NCBI GenBank assembly: GCA_963761015.1
Contig: CAVXFL010000001.1
Span: 15,548 to 79,547 of the forward strand
Source: CAVXFL01 sp963761015
GTDB lineage: Bacteria; Pseudomonadota; Alphaproteobacteria; Acetobacterales; Acetobacteraceae
Reading direction: 5' to 3'
DNA: 64,000 bases
Below the pieces are notes generated by a model. That model was not told the DNA's origin, did no database searches, and worked only from the letters and a program-made list of their open reading frames with translations. The translations under genes were made by a program, and so were the position numbers. Shown here piece by piece: positions 35,968 to 45,951 of the stretch (positions are counted from its first letter, which is position 1; each line of letters begins with the position of its first letter).

Positions 35968-36006
35968 CTCACCCTAACCCTCTCCCAAACGGAGAGGGAG
36001 ATGAGG
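35968..36006. repeat. CCCTCTCCC-type palindrome
   Basis: CCCTCACCCTAACCCTCTCC followed by AAACGGAGAGGGAGATGAGGG forms an imperfect hairpin. It belongs to the same class as the insert in the DNA ligase gene at 48080-48175. Lies between two minus-strand genes. Confidence 0.65.
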
Positions 36007-36018
36007 GCCGCGCCGAGG

Positions 36019-36531
36019 CTATTTCAATTCGTCCTTCACCGCGTCGAGCCCGGCCTGCGCGCACATCTCGTCCTGATCGGAGGTGCCGCCGCTCACGCCG
36101 ATGCCGCCGATCTGCACGCCGCCCGCGGTCATGATCGGCAGGCCGCCGGCGAACGCGATGACACCCGGAACGTCGGCGATGCCGGGCACCATGCCGGGCT
36201 TGCCGTTCTTGCCGAACGCGATCTCGGCAAACCGCCGGGTCGGGAACGGAAAGTTGGCCGAGGTCATCGCCTTGTGCTGCGAGATGTAGATGCTACCCTT
36301 GAACGCCCCGTCCATGTGCTCGAAGAACACCAGCCGGGCGCCGTCATCCACGACCGCGATGTTCATCTTCCATTTCTCCTGGCCTGCCTTGGCCTCGCAA
36401 CCCGCCGCCATCTTCTTCGCGAGATCGAGGGTGACCATCGGCTTCGTTTGCAAGGTCATGCCGGCCGAACTACCCATCGTCAGCCCGGCTGCCAGCGCCA
36501 GCGCGCCGTAAACGCCACGCAACGTCGTCAT
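36019..36531 (-). CDS. Secreted GlcG/HbpS (DUF336) heme-binding-like protein
   Basis: 170 residues from the chosen start MTTLRGVYGALALAAG, which gives a signal peptide cleaved near SSAGMT. The DUF336 fold shows AVVDDGARLVFFEHMDGAF, ISQHKAMTSANFPFPTR, GGLPIMTAGGVQIGGIGVSG and a terminal GLDAVKDELK. Such proteins bind heme or small ligands and accompany redox pathways. Thirty-one upstream codons are open but would bury the signal peptide. Confidence 0.85.
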   Translation of the reverse strand: MTTLRGVYGALALAAGLTMGSSAGMTLQTKPMVTLDLAKKMAAGCEAKAGQEKWKMNIAVVDDGARLVFFEHMDGAFKGSIYISQHKAMTSANFPFPTRRFAEIAFGKNGKPGMVPGIADVPGVIAFAGGLPIMTAGGVQIGGIGVSGGTSDQDEMCAQAGLDAVKDELK

Positions 36532-36610
36532 CTCCACCTCCCCATGATGCTCGACCGATACGGTCTCGCCGCGGCGGAGCATGCGCAGATAGGCGTATGA
36601 GCGCAACGGG

Positions 36611-36763
36611 GTGCCGCCCAGCAATCACTTCGAGCAGCTGCGGGGCAATCTGGCGGAATTTCATTCGATCCGCGTCAACAATCAGTGGCGGCTCGTCGTC
36701 CAGTGGAACGGCAGCCGCGGTGAGGCAGAAGGCGTCTATCTCGACGATCACAGCTACAGATGA
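36611..36763 (+). pseudogene. higB: HigB-type toxin, N-terminally truncated
   Basis: The frame from GTG 36611 reads VPPSNHFEQLRGNLAEFHSI, RVNNQWRLVVQW and VYLDDHSYR, then TGA. This is the C-terminal half of HigB/RelE-type mRNA interferases (NRLEALxG...HSIRINDQWR). The N-terminal about 40 residues are not found; an in-frame TAG lies a few codons upstream. It overlaps higA by ATGA, so the toxin may be dead and the antitoxin an orphan. Confidence 0.65.
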
Positions 36764-37080
36764 GGCCAACCATGCTGACGACGAAGCGCAAGCCGGCCAC
36801 GGTCGGCGAGATTCTTATCGAGGAGTTCATGCTGCCGATGGGGCTGACGCAGGCCGCGCTGGCCGAGGCCATGGGCGTTCAGCGCAAGCACGTCAACGAG
36901 CTGTGCAATGACCGTAGGAATGTGACGGCGGCCACGGCCCTCATTCTGGCGCGTGTGTTCGGCAACAGCCCCGATTTCTGGCTGAACGTACAGCGGCGCA
37001 GCGATCTGTGGGAGGCAATGAACAGCCCTCGGGAACGCGAGCGAATCGAACGCGCGAAGCCATTGGGCGCGGCAGCATGA
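36760..37080 (+). CDS. higA: HigA-family antitoxin, XRE-type DNA-binding protein
   Basis: 106 residues. The HigA start (PATVGEILIEEFMLPMGLTQ) leads into a helix-turn-helix (ALAEAMGVQRKHVNELCNDR) and the conserved ALILARVFGNSPDFWLN segment. It neutralises HigB and represses the operon. ATG 36760 overlaps the toxin stop. Its own stop overlaps a further ATG at 37077. Confidence 0.9.
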   Translation: MRPTMLTTKRKPATVGEILIEEFMLPMGLTQAALAEAMGVQRKHVNELCNDRRNVTAATALILARVFGNSPDFWLNVQRRSDLWEAMNSPRERERIERAKPLGAAA

Positions 37081-37115
37081 TCCCAAGCACCGCGCTATCG
37101 CCGGGAGGGGGAAGG

Positions 37116-37826
37116 ATGCTCTGGCGCAGAAATCGGCGGTTCCGCTTGCACATTCTTCCCGGGCTGCTTGCGGCGGCGCTGTCCGGCACGGCGGCCGCCC
37201 CGGTGGCGCAGGTCAGTATCGATCGCATGCCGCGCCTGCGCGGCCGAGCGACGGGCGCCGAGAAGGTCGATGCGGCGCTGGCCGCGATCGACGCAGATAA
37301 TCGCAAGCGGGCCGCGGACTGCGTCGCCTCGGCGAAGGCGTTCGACGCCGGAAGCTCGTTCAGTGTTGGAGCACGGCGGTTGCTCGAAACGAAAGCGCTC
37401 TATTCGATCGAAATCGCGGCGCGTTGGTACTGCGGCGGCGCATACCCCGATGGGACAGCGACGGCCCTGACCTTCGACCTTCGCACCGGCGAGCCTTATG
37501 ACCTTGCCCGCGTCTTCCACGTCGGATCTGGGCACCTCGCCGCGGCGGCGTTGCCGATCGTCGGCGAATTTCGAACTGCGACGCTGCAACGCGGGAAGGA
37601 TGCCGCCGACTGCTCGCAGATGCCGGCGGAGGATGTGGCGCAAAACGTGCGATCGGCGGAAATGTCCCTCGGCCTCACGCGCAAATATCTGATTTTCTAT
37701 TTTGGCGTCCCGCATGTCATCGCGGCGTGCTTCCCGCCGGTGCAGGTGCCGCTGTCGGCCCTGTCCTCGCTTACCGATCGGGCGGAACTGCGACGGCTCG
37801 GGCTGGATGTCGCAACCAGGCCATAA
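37116..37826 (+). CDS. Secreted protein of unknown function
   Basis: 236 residues from ATG 37116, which has GGAGGGGGAAGG upstream. The signal peptide is LWRRNRRFRLHILPGLLAAA with cleavage near TAAA. The mature part includes ETKALYSIEIAARWYCGGAY, LTFDLRTGEPYDL and FYFGVPHVIAACFPPVQVPL with four Cys residues, resembling the DUF3298-type periplasmic fold. An alternative start at 37077 overlaps the higA stop. Confidence 0.65.
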   Translation: MLWRRNRRFRLHILPGLLAAALSGTAAAPVAQVSIDRMPRLRGRATGAEKVDAALAAIDADNRKRAADCVASAKAFDAGSSFSVGARRLLETKALYSIEIAARWYCGGAYPDGTATALTFDLRTGEPYDLARVFHVGSGHLAAAALPIVGEFRTATLQRGKDAADCSQMPAEDVAQNVRSAEMSLGLTRKYLIFYFGVPHVIAACFPPVQVPLSALSSLTDRAELRRLGLDVATRP

Positions 37827-37871
37827 TCGCCGATTATCTGTCGCGTCGAACAATTGGCGGCAGATCGCGCG

Positions 37872-38348
37872 ATGACCTTTCCCTCTTCGCTCTCTCTCGA
37901 CGTGGCGGACGAACCGCGCGCGGCCGATATCGAGGCGCTGTCATACGGGCTCGAAAGATTCAACGAGCAGCAGTGGCCGGGGCATCAGCCGGGGCGTCCG
38001 CTCGGCGTGTTCCTGCACGATCCCGCGAAAGTTCTGGTCGCAGGCCTATTTGGCGGAACCTACAGCGGCTGGTTCTACGTGCAGTATCTTTGGGTGTCGG
38101 TCGCGCTGCGCGGCCAGGGAATCGGACGCGGCCTCATCGAAGCGGCGGAACGCCGCGCGTTGGAGCGCGGCTGCCACGCGGTCTGGCTGGACACGTTCAG
38201 TTTCCAGGCTCCCGAGTTTTATCGCAGGCTCGGCTATGAACTGTTCGGCGAACTCGACTGGTCGCCCGAGCACAAGCGTTTGTTTTTCCGCAAGCGACTG
38301 ACGCGCGCCGCTGCCGCCGCGTTCGATCAGACCACCGCCACGTCGTAG
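37872..38348 (+). CDS. GNAT-family N-acetyltransferase
   Basis: 158 residues. Acetyl-CoA-binding motif A is VQYLWVSVALRGQGIGRGLI (RGQGIG loop), followed by AERRALERGCHAVWLDTFSF and FYRRLGYELFGEL. Similar proteins acetylate small amines. The 3' end overlaps the convergent glucoamylase by 22 bases. Confidence 0.9.
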   Translation: MTFPSSLSLDVADEPRAADIEALSYGLERFNEQQWPGHQPGRPLGVFLHDPAKVLVAGLFGGTYSGWFYVQYLWVSVALRGQGIGRGLIEAAERRALERGCHAVWLDTFSFQAPEFYRRLGYELFGELDWSPEHKRLFFRKRLTRAAAAAFDQTTATS

Positions 38349-40727
38349 TTGCGCCCGAGCCAACCGCCGTTGGTCTGCCAGCGCCACGTGAAGGTAACGC
38401 GCCGCCCCGCCGGTAGCGATTGGGTGGGCAGTTCCACGGCATGGATGCCGAGACCGGTGTCCTCGGCCGCCAGATCATAGCTGCTGCGCCAGTCGTCGCC
38501 GGTCCAGCGCACCATCGCCGCCTCGCCGAGTTCGATCCGTAGCGCCTGCCCGGCCGGCAAGGTGGTCCGCCGCCAGGTCGGGCGCCAGTCGCGCAGCCGC
38601 GCCCGCACGCCATCGCGTTGATACCGCTGCACCGGCTGCGGCGGCGTGTCGAACACGGCCCCCGCCGCCAGGCTGCGCACCAGCTTGATATACTCGGCGT
38701 GCGCCCAGACCAGCGGCATGGCCGAGCCGCTCGGCCGGCCGCGGAACAGTTCCAGTTCGGGGGCGTCGTCCGCGTCCCAAACCTGCTCCGGCAGCAGCCC
38801 GCCGTCGCTGGCACAGGCCTCCATGGTGGCGAGCAGCCGGCGCGCCGCCATCTCGTCGCCGGCCGCGAGCGCGTAATGCGCCCGCTCGCCGATCAGCAGC
38901 GGCCAGACCCGACCCTGCCCCAGCCCGTCGAACGCACGCCCGTCCGGGTGCTCGCCGTAGCCGTCGCTGTTGTAGCGCCGCCAGCCGGGGCCGGCGGGCA
39001 GATCGACCTTCAGCAGCCGGTCGATCACGGCGATCGTGTCCAGAATACGCGGGTCGTCGGGCGCGCGCAGCCCGAAGCGCACGAGCGCGAGCGCATCCGG
39101 GCTGATCAGGCCCTCGGCGGGAATTTCGCTTTCCTGCGGCAGGCGGTTGCGCACCTGAACCGTGCCGTGCACCGGGCCGGCGGCGGTTTCGCCGCCATCG
39201 GGCGCGAAGTCGCACGTAGTAGCCGCGTACCCCGGCCTCGCGCGCGAGCGTCGTGTCGGCGACATAGGTCCAGGTTTCGATGTCGTCGTTCCAGGCATCG
39301 GCGGTGTCGCGGAAAAACCCGGCCAAATGCGGCTCGCCCACCCGTTCGGCCAGTTCGGCGGCGGCGAGCAGCGCGGCGACCTCCACCGCCAGGGTGAACG
39401 GCGAGTAGCCGGCGTCCTCCTCCCAGCGGTCCTGCGCGGTCGAGGGGCCGTTGCGCAGCACGAAGCCGGCGGCGGCGCGCACCATCGGCCAATAGGCGGG
39501 CAATTCGGCGTCCGACAGCGCACCGTAGCGATGCGCCAGTTCGGCCAGCAGGATCGGAAAGGCGCACTCGTCCATCTGGATGCCGCGCCAGTACGGCAGC
39601 CCGTCGAGCCAGTTGTTCTGCGGCCAGTGCCCGTCCGCCTCCTGGATGGTGCGCAGGTAGTCGAGCACCCGGCGCGCGTCCGCGTTGGCGCCGCAGGCGA
39701 TCAGCCCGCCCGCCGCCTCCACCAGGTCGCGCGGCCACACCAGGTGGTAGCCGCCGAGATCGTCATCACCCTTGCTGGCCCCCCAGGGGACCGAGAGGCT
39801 GGCGATGATGCCGCCGGGGAAGCTGTAGGAATCGTGCGCCCGTAGCACCGCCGTGCTGATGCGGTAGAAATTGTGCCCGCCGCGGCGGTTGGGCCGGGGC
39901 GGGTCGAGCTGGGCCAGCGGGCGCTGCCAGTTGCGCCAGTTCAGCGCATAGTCCGCCGCCACCAGGTCGAAGCCCCTGGCCAGGCTGGCGCGGGCGCGGA
40001 ACGCCGCCTCGGCGTAGTAGCGGCCGAAGGCGAGCGCGATGACGACCGGCTCGCCGGGCGCGATGTCGATCTCGGCGGTGAGCGCGACGTTGCCGTCGGC
40101 GGCGCGGTCGTAATCGGCGGTGATCGTCCCGTTGCGGCTGAGATCCTGCCAGCCGTCGCTGACGCCGACGAATCCGACCGAGCGCGCCAGCCAGGGCTGC
40201 GAGCAGGCGAGCGCGAGGGCGGTGCCGTCGCCCTCGGCGAATAGCATCGGGTCGCCCTTGTAGCTGCCGATCCAGGCGGTGTTGTGCGCACCGCCGTTGA
40301 CCAGATGCGGCGCCAGCAGGGCGAACAGCCGCCCCGGGCCGGCGCCGTTCAGCGGCACGAAATGGATGCGCTGCAACACGACGTCGTGACGGGGATCGCT
40401 GGCGACCCATTTCTCGATGCGGTAGCGGCCGGTCCGGCAGGTGTTGCGCAGCACGAAGATCGGCACCCCGTCCTCCATGCGTGACAACTCCGAAACCGTG
40501 TCGCGCTTTTCCTCGGAGAAGAAGCCGCCCGGCGTGCCGTCGGTGACGATCAGGCCGAAATCGCGCGTGCAGGCCTGATCGACGCGCGGATAGTAGATTT
40601 CGTTCAGAATGCCGTGGCTGAGCGTGAACCAGACGCGGCTGAGCGGCGACAGCGCGGTGCCGATGCCGCTTTTCGCGCTCGAGGTCCAGCGCGGCGGAAT
40701 GCCGGGCCAGCCGGGGGCATCGGGCAT
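38327..40727 (-). CDS. Glycoside hydrolase family 15 glucan 1,4-alpha-glucosidase (frame broken near 39218)
   Basis: About 799 residues after joining. The N-terminal domain (to about 270) is the glucodextranase-N beta-sandwich; the (alpha/alpha)6 catalytic domain has SVPWGASKGDDDLGGYHLVW, PRDLVEAAGG, QEADGHWPQNNWLDGLPYW and MDECAFPILL; the general base Glu is in LLPEQVWDADD; a C-terminal domain ends NYDVAVV. It releases glucose from alpha-glucans. The start is cytoplasmic-looking (no signal peptide). A one-base shift near 39215-39220 changes YVRLRARW to YVRDFAPDGGE and restores the rest. Confidence 0.88.
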
Positions 40728-40820
40728 GCTGCTCTCCTGCCGGGGTTGCAGTTCTTATCGCTTTTCCAACCGATCCGGGCCAAAATAGAAACGAGTTCGC
40801 TCAGGCACGGGAACAAACCA

Positions 40821-41657
40821 ATGGGTATGCTCGAAGGCAAGGTGGCGATCGTGACCGGCGGCACCAGCGGCATCGGCGCCCGCTCCGCGGAACTGTTCGC
40901 GGCGGAAGGCGCCAAGGTGGTGATCGCGGGGCGCCGGCGCACGGAAGGCGAGGCGCTGGCCGAGCGCCTTGGCCCGTCGGCCAGCTTCGTCCGCACCGAT
41001 GTCACCAGCGAGCGCGACGTGAAGGCAATGGTCGATCATGCGACGGCGAAGTTCGGCCGACTGGACTGCCTTTTCAACAATGCCGGAAATCCGGGGCGCC
41101 TGGTCGGCATCGCCGAGGTCGAAACCGAGGATCTCGACGCGATCATAGCGGTGCATGTCCGTGGCGTGGTGCTCGGGATGAAGCATGCGGCCCCGGTGAT
41201 GCTCCGACAGGGCTTCGGCAGCATCATCAACACCGGAAGCGTGGCGGGGCGGCGCTCCCTGGGATCGCACCTTTACGCCGCGGCGAAGGCGGCGGTGATC
41301 CAGCTGACGCGCTGCGTCGCCATGGAACTCGGCGAGCAGGGCATCCGGGTGAACAGCGTTTCGCCGGGCGGCGTCGTGACCGGCATCTTCGCCAAGGGCG
41401 CCGGGATTCCGGACGCCGTGGCGGACAAAAGCGCCGCGGCGCTGAAGCCGAGCTTCGCCAAGCTGCAACCGATCCCGCGCGCCGGGATGCCGGAGGATAT
41501 CGCCCAGGCCGCGCTGTTCCTGGCGAGCGACGCATCGAGCTTCGTCAACGGCCACGATCTGGTCGTGGATGGCGGCCTGACCGGCGGGATGCCGTGGTCG
41601 GTGATGCTCGCCCGGCGCGCCGAGGCGGCGGAGCAGTTGCAGTCGCTGGCCCGGTAG
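40821..41657 (+). CDS. Short-chain dehydrogenase/reductase
   Basis: 278 residues. Cofactor motif VTGGTSGIGARSA, NNAGNPG, Ser in NTGSVAGRRSLG, Tyr/Lys in LYAAAKAAVIQL, and a final NGHDLVVDGGLTGG. Arg residues in AGRRRTEG after beta-2 suggest NADP(H). Start ATG 40821 or 40827. It runs divergently from the glucoamylase with 93 bases between; the substrate is unknown. Confidence 0.92.
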   Translation: MGMLEGKVAIVTGGTSGIGARSAELFAAEGAKVVIAGRRRTEGEALAERLGPSASFVRTDVTSERDVKAMVDHATAKFGRLDCLFNNAGNPGRLVGIAEVETEDLDAIIAVHVRGVVLGMKHAAPVMLRQGFGSIINTGSVAGRRSLGSHLYAAAKAAVIQLTRCVAMELGEQGIRVNSVSPGGVVTGIFAKGAGIPDAVADKSAAALKPSFAKLQPIPRAGMPEDIAQAALFLASDASSFVNGHDLVVDGGLTGGMPWSVMLARRAEAAEQLQSLAR

Positions 41658-41750
41658 CCACATTGGCGGCGGCCCAGGGTTGCTGCTGCGCGGCCGAAGG
41701 GATTATCCGCTTGCTCGCGCCATGGCCGTGCCGGGAAGGAGTGATTCAGA

Positions 41751-42779
41751 ATGGGTTACAGGGTCGCGGTCGTCGGTGCCACCGGGGCGGTCGGGCGCGA
41801 GATGCTGAAGACCCTGGCCGAACGCGACTTCCCCGCCCAGGAAGTCGCGGCCGTGGCCTCGGGCCGCTCGGCCGGGGGCGAGGTCTCGTTCGGCGACAAG
41901 ACGTTGCGCGTGCAGAACCTGAACAATTTCGATTTCCACGGCTGGGACATCGGTCTGTTCAGCCCGGGCGCCTCGGTCTCGGCGATCCACGCCCCGCGCG
42001 CCGCCGCCGCCGGCTGCATCGTCATCGACAATACCAGCCAGTTCCGCATGGAGCCGGACATCCCGCTGGTCGTGCCGGAGGTGAACCCGGACGCGCTGGC
42101 CAAGTTCGGCCGGCGCAACATCATCGCCAACCCGAATTGCAGCACCATCCAGATGGTGGTCGCGCTGAAGCCGCTGCACGACCGCTGGCGCATCCGCCGC
42201 GTCGTCGTGGCCACCTACCAGTCGGTCTCCGGCGCGGGCAAGGAGGGGATGGACGAACTCTACGCCCATACGCGCGCGGTGTTCGTCGCCGACCCGACCA
42301 CGCCCGAACATTTCGTCAAGGAAATCGCCTTCAACTGCATCCCCCAGATCGACCGCTTCATGGACGACGGCTCGACCAAGGAGGAGTGGAAGATGGTGGT
42401 CGAGACCCGCAAGATCCTCGACCCCGACATCCAGGTGTTCGCGACCTGCGTGCGCGTGCCGGTGTTCATCGGCCACGCCGAGGCGCTGAGCGTGGAATTC
42501 GAGCGCCCCGTCACGTCCGGCGAGGCGCGCGCCGTGCTGCGCGCGGCGCCGGGAGTCACGGTCATGGATACCCGCGACGACGGCGGCTACATCACCCCCG
42601 CCGAATCCCAGGGCGAGGACGCGGTGTTCGTCAGCCGCATCCGCAAGGACCCGACGGTGCCGAACGGGCTCGGTTTCTGGTGCGTGTCCGACAATCTCCG
42701 CAAGGGCGCCGCGCTGAACGCGGTGCAGATCGCCGAGGCGCTGATCGCCCGCGGACTGCTCGCGCGACAGGCGGCGTGA
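41751..42779 (+). CDS. asd: Aspartate-semialdehyde dehydrogenase
   Basis: 342 residues. It reduces aspartyl phosphate to the semialdehyde on the way to lysine, threonine, methionine and diaminopimelate. NADP motif VAVVGATGAVGREML, active-site Cys in IIANPNCSTIQMV, substrate part TYQSVSGAGKEGMDELY and acid/base His in VRVPVFIGHAEAL are intact. GGAAGGAG lies upstream. Single-gene unit. Confidence 0.97.
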   Translation: MGYRVAVVGATGAVGREMLKTLAERDFPAQEVAAVASGRSAGGEVSFGDKTLRVQNLNNFDFHGWDIGLFSPGASVSAIHAPRAAAAGCIVIDNTSQFRMEPDIPLVVPEVNPDALAKFGRRNIIANPNCSTIQMVVALKPLHDRWRIRRVVVATYQSVSGAGKEGMDELYAHTRAVFVADPTTPEHFVKEIAFNCIPQIDRFMDDGSTKEEWKMVVETRKILDPDIQVFATCVRVPVFIGHAEALSVEFERPVTSGEARAVLRAAPGVTVMDTRDDGGYITPAESQGEDAVFVSRIRKDPTVPNGLGFWCVSDNLRKGAALNAVQIAEALIARGLLARQAA

Positions 42780-42821
42780 ACCGCGCGCGCCACCCTCACG
42801 CGCCCAGGGGACGAACGTGCG

Positions 42822-42850
42822 CCTCCCCTGGCGGGAGGGGCCAGGGGAGG
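42822..42850. terminator. Strong hairpin downstream of asd
   Basis: CCTCCCCTGGC pairs perfectly with GCCAGGGGAGG around a seven-base loop, 43 bases after the asd stop and between convergent genes. No U-run follows, so it may be a repeat-derived hairpin that acts as a weak bidirectional terminator. Confidence 0.45.
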
Positions 42851-42886
42851 TCGCCGCAGCGGCCGGTCCGGTAGGGTCGGAGGTCG

Positions 42887-43204
42887 CTAACTCTTTCGCG
42901 CCTCGTCCAGGCGCAGGATCTCCACTTCCGGCGGGCAAAGCAGGATTTCGCTGAACGCGCGCATCCAGTCGCCGGCATCCGCCTTGGTGCCGCCGCCCTG
43001 GTGGCGCAACTGCTCGAGCTGGTCGAAATCGGTCAATTCGACCTCGAATTGCAGCGCCGCCTCGCCCTTGCCCCGCGTCAGCGGCACCAGCAGCCGTGCC
43101 TGCAAGTGCTTCTTGCCGGCGGCCTCGACTTCGCGGCGGATGAAATCGATCGCGCGCTGGCGGTTGACCGGCAGCACGCTGTAGGAAAACCGGGCGAGAA
43201 ACAT
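42887..43204 (-). CDS. Conserved protein of unknown function
   Basis: 105 residues from MFLARFSYSVLPVNRQRAID. The alternating hydrophobic strands (ARLLVPLTRGKGEAALQFEV) and no membrane helix suggest a small dimeric alpha/beta-barrel-like protein. I cannot assign a family or function. AGGATCGC upstream of the ATG is a plausible ribosome site. Confidence 0.6.
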   Translation of the reverse strand: MFLARFSYSVLPVNRQRAIDFIRREVEAAGKKHLQARLLVPLTRGKGEAALQFEVELTDFDQLEQLRHQGGGTKADAGDWMRAFSEILLCPPEVEILRLDEARKS

Positions 43205-43310
43205 CGCGATCCTCCGAGTGTGGTCCGCGGGCTCGGCATGCTGACCCGGCTCACGGTAAACCCGATCCATAACGGCCCCATCCAGAACGGAGCGTCCGCG
43301 ACGCGGTTGC

Positions 43311-43577
43311 TCAGTGCGGCCAGGCCCCGCGCGGCGGATCGCGCCACACGCTGTCGGCTTGTAGCCCGATGTCGCTCAGCATGTGCGCATCGAGGCTATG
43401 AACCGGCTCGGTTTCCAGTCGCGCGCATCCGATCTGCCCCGAGACCATCATCCGAACCGTCTGCATGACCGAGGCCAGCAACCCGGTCCCGCCAGGCCCG
43501 GATTGCGCCGGCCGCGGCAAGCCGCCGGCGCCAAGCCCGTGACCGCACTCCGCCCGTTGATGTTGCAGGAACCGCAT
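43311..43577 (-). CDS. DUF1127-like small protein
   Basis: 88 residues; the C-terminal LDAHMLSDIGLQADSVWRD matches the DUF1127 motif (LDDxxLxDIGLxR), often found in small stress-related regulators. GGAGG lies nine bases upstream of the ATG at 43575-43577. It is divergent from the Crp/Fnr gene. Confidence 0.6.
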   Translation of the reverse strand: MRFLQHQRAECGHGLGAGGLPRPAQSGPGGTGLLASVMQTVRMMVSGQIGCARLETEPVHSLDAHMLSDIGLQADSVWRDPPRGAWPH

Positions 43578-43787
43578 CGTCTAAGCCTCCGCTGAGCGCG
43601 GCCAATCCTGGCCGCGTTCTGCTGATTTACGTCGCCGGGGAACGCCGGGATGTGAGCAGGATCACCGCCGCCGCACATCACGCCATTGTGACGGCCCGCC
43701 CCGATTGAGCCTTGCGGCGGCCTGGCCGAGTTGCTGAACTGACCGGGGAACGATTGCGCCCGCGCCGCTGCTGTGGTTTTTCCAAGC

Positions 43788-44537
43788 ATGCCGCCAGTCA
43801 TGGACGCCGACAGCGCACGTCTGCCCGGCAAGGACGCGGTCCTGAGCCTGCTCGGGTCGCATCGCGTGCTGCGTATGCTCGCCAAGCCGGATTTGCTGCA
43901 CCTGCTGGACTTCTCGCGTGTCCGCAGGTTTCGCCGCCGCGCGCCGCTGATCGTGGCCGGCGAGGCCGGCGCGGCGGTCTACGCCGTGCTGGAGGGCTAC
44001 GTGAAACTGTCGCGGGCCAACGCCGGCGGACGCGAGATCGTGCTGGAACTGGCCGGTCCCGGCAGCATGTTCGGCGAACTCGCGGTCATCAACGGCTGGC
44101 GGCGTTCGGCGGATGCGGTCGCGCTGTCGGACTGCCGCGTGCTGTCGATGGACGGGCGGCATTTCATGGACGCGCTCCGGCGCAACCCGGAGGCCATGTT
44201 CGCGATCATCCGCATTCTCAGCGAGCGGCTGACCGCGACGACATCGCAGATGGAGGATGCGCTGTTCCTGCCGGCCGGGGCGCGGATCGCGCGCGCGCTG
44301 ATCCGGCTGGCGGCGCTCAACTCGCAGCCCACCGCCGACGGGTTGCAGATCGACGTGGCGCTGTCGCAGCGCGAACTCGGCAACGTGACCGGCTTGGCGC
44401 GCGAAAGCATCAACAAGCAACTCGCCGCCTGGCGCGAGGAGAAGCTCATCCGGATCGAGAGCAATCACATCACACTGACCGACGCGGCGGCGCTGCAAGT
44501 CATCGCCGAGCGGGTGTACGAAAGCGCCCCGCGATAG
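43788..44537 (+). CDS. Crp/Fnr family transcriptional regulator
   Basis: About 249 residues. A cyclic-nucleotide-binding jelly roll (about 35-150) with GPGSMFGELAVINGWRRSA, a dimer helix (FAIIRILSERLT), and a winged-helix DNA-binding domain with LSQRELGNVTGLARESINKQL. The FNR iron-sulfur Cys set is absent, so it senses a nucleotide or other ligand. The start is uncertain (43773, 43788 or 43800). Confidence 0.9.
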   Translation: MPPVMDADSARLPGKDAVLSLLGSHRVLRMLAKPDLLHLLDFSRVRRFRRRAPLIVAGEAGAAVYAVLEGYVKLSRANAGGREIVLELAGPGSMFGELAVINGWRRSADAVALSDCRVLSMDGRHFMDALRRNPEAMFAIIRILSERLTATTSQMEDALFLPAGARIARALIRLAALNSQPTADGLQIDVALSQRELGNVTGLARESINKQLAAWREEKLIRIESNHITLTDAAALQVIAERVYESAPR

Positions 44538-44592
44538 CGCCCGCTCGCGCCGCGGCGTGAGCCGTCGCCACCGCCCCCCGAAGTTCCTGGGC

Positions 44593-45670
44593 TTACGGCG
44601 CGGCGGCGAGCGCCCGGGACGTGCGTATCCGTGCCAGATTGGCGGCGAAGTGCCGCCCGCCACGGCTCAGAAATCCGGGGCCGACGATGGCGTTCAGGAA
44701 ATGCTGCCACTCGGCCCGGCCGATCGGCATCCGGTTCTCGTGCGCGAGCCGCTGGCCCTGTACCCGCGCCCACGCCCGTGTCAGTCCGGCCGAGGACAAC
44801 AAATCCGCGTCGGACAGCAGGCCGGCGAGCCGGAGCAGCCCCGCGTCGCCGTTCAGCGGCGCCAGCAAGGGCGGCAACGCGGTTCCGCCGTCGGGCTTCG
44901 CGATCGCGGCGGCGATGTCCGAGCGGGAGTTCGGCTCGGTCGCCATGACCAGCAGATGAATCGACCGCCGGTCGGCCTCGCCGAGCCCGCAATCCCTGGC
45001 GATGCCGTCGAGGGCATCGGCGGAACGCGCCTCGCGCGGCAAAGCGGACGTGTTCCTGCGACGGTTCGAAGTGAATGTCGTGCGCCAGCGCGGCGGCGAG
45101 CAGCAGGCCGAGATCATGCGGCGACAAGTCGCAGCCCTGCCGCAGCGAAATTGTCGCCAGTACGGTCGCATTCGTTGCGACCTCGGCGTGGTGCCTTGCC
45201 GAATGGTAGGCGCAACCTTGCCAGCGGCTGACCGCGGCGGCCGCGCCCTGGCAGGTGTTGCCGAGTGGGGTGTCGGCGGGCAGACCGATATGGATCAGCA
45301 ATCCGTCGGTCAGCGCGGCGAGGTCGGGCCCGCCGGTCCGTTGCCAATGCCGATAGAGCGCCGCCATCCGCAACCCGAGCCGCCGCGCATCCGGCACCCG
45401 CGATGCCGCGCCGTCGCCCCCGTCACCCCGGTTCGCGCCCGCCTGGCGCAGCAGCCGGCCGACGATGCCGACCCAGATTTCCCGATTATTGTCGTTCAGC
45501 ATCGCCAATGGATAATCCGGCCGCCTCTGTTTGCAACTGAGAAAATCATGCAAATGCCGCCACCGGCCCACGCTTTCCGCCCGCCGTGTCGCTTCTCGTG
45601 CGAAGTATGGTGAAACGATTTTCCGACGGCTTCGCGGCCGGGCGTTCTGCTCATCCGGCGTTCCGCTCAT
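44593..45670 (-). CDS. HD-domain-type metal-dependent phosphohydrolase-like protein (frame broken near 45022)
   Basis: About 358 residues after joining. The centre has CAYHSARHHAEVATNATVLA and LLLAAALAHDIHFEP, the His/His-Asp pattern of HD phosphohydrolases; the second half (ALDGIARDCGLGEADRR, LLAPLNGDAGLLRLAGLLSD) supplies further helices. A one-base shift near 45020-45030 (GAFR to SADAL) joins the two. The substrate is not predictable. The start at 45670 (MSGTPDEQN) is preferred over 45778. Confidence 0.65.
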
Positions 45671-45951
45671 AACGGCCGATTCGACAACGCGAAGCATGAG
45701 CGACCAGCCATTATGGTGCGGTGGCGCTTGCCATGCGAGGAACGGCTCCGGCCCTCCGTCCTCGCGCGTCGCCACCATCGCGGCGTCTGCGGAATTGCGG
45801 CGATACGCTACGTTCTAACACGAATGCGTGAGTGGAGCTGTGACGCCGCTCACACCGGAAACGCCGGTTCGCGCCGCCGGCGTCCGCTGCGCGCTTGACG
45901 GCGGATGGCGCCCCACCGATCATTCCGCTCCGGCAAGGCAAAGGAGGCGTC

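Noticed and set aside
42822..42850. Canonical rho-independent terminator after asd
   Set aside because: The hairpin is strong but has no U-run; kept only as a hairpin of uncertain role.
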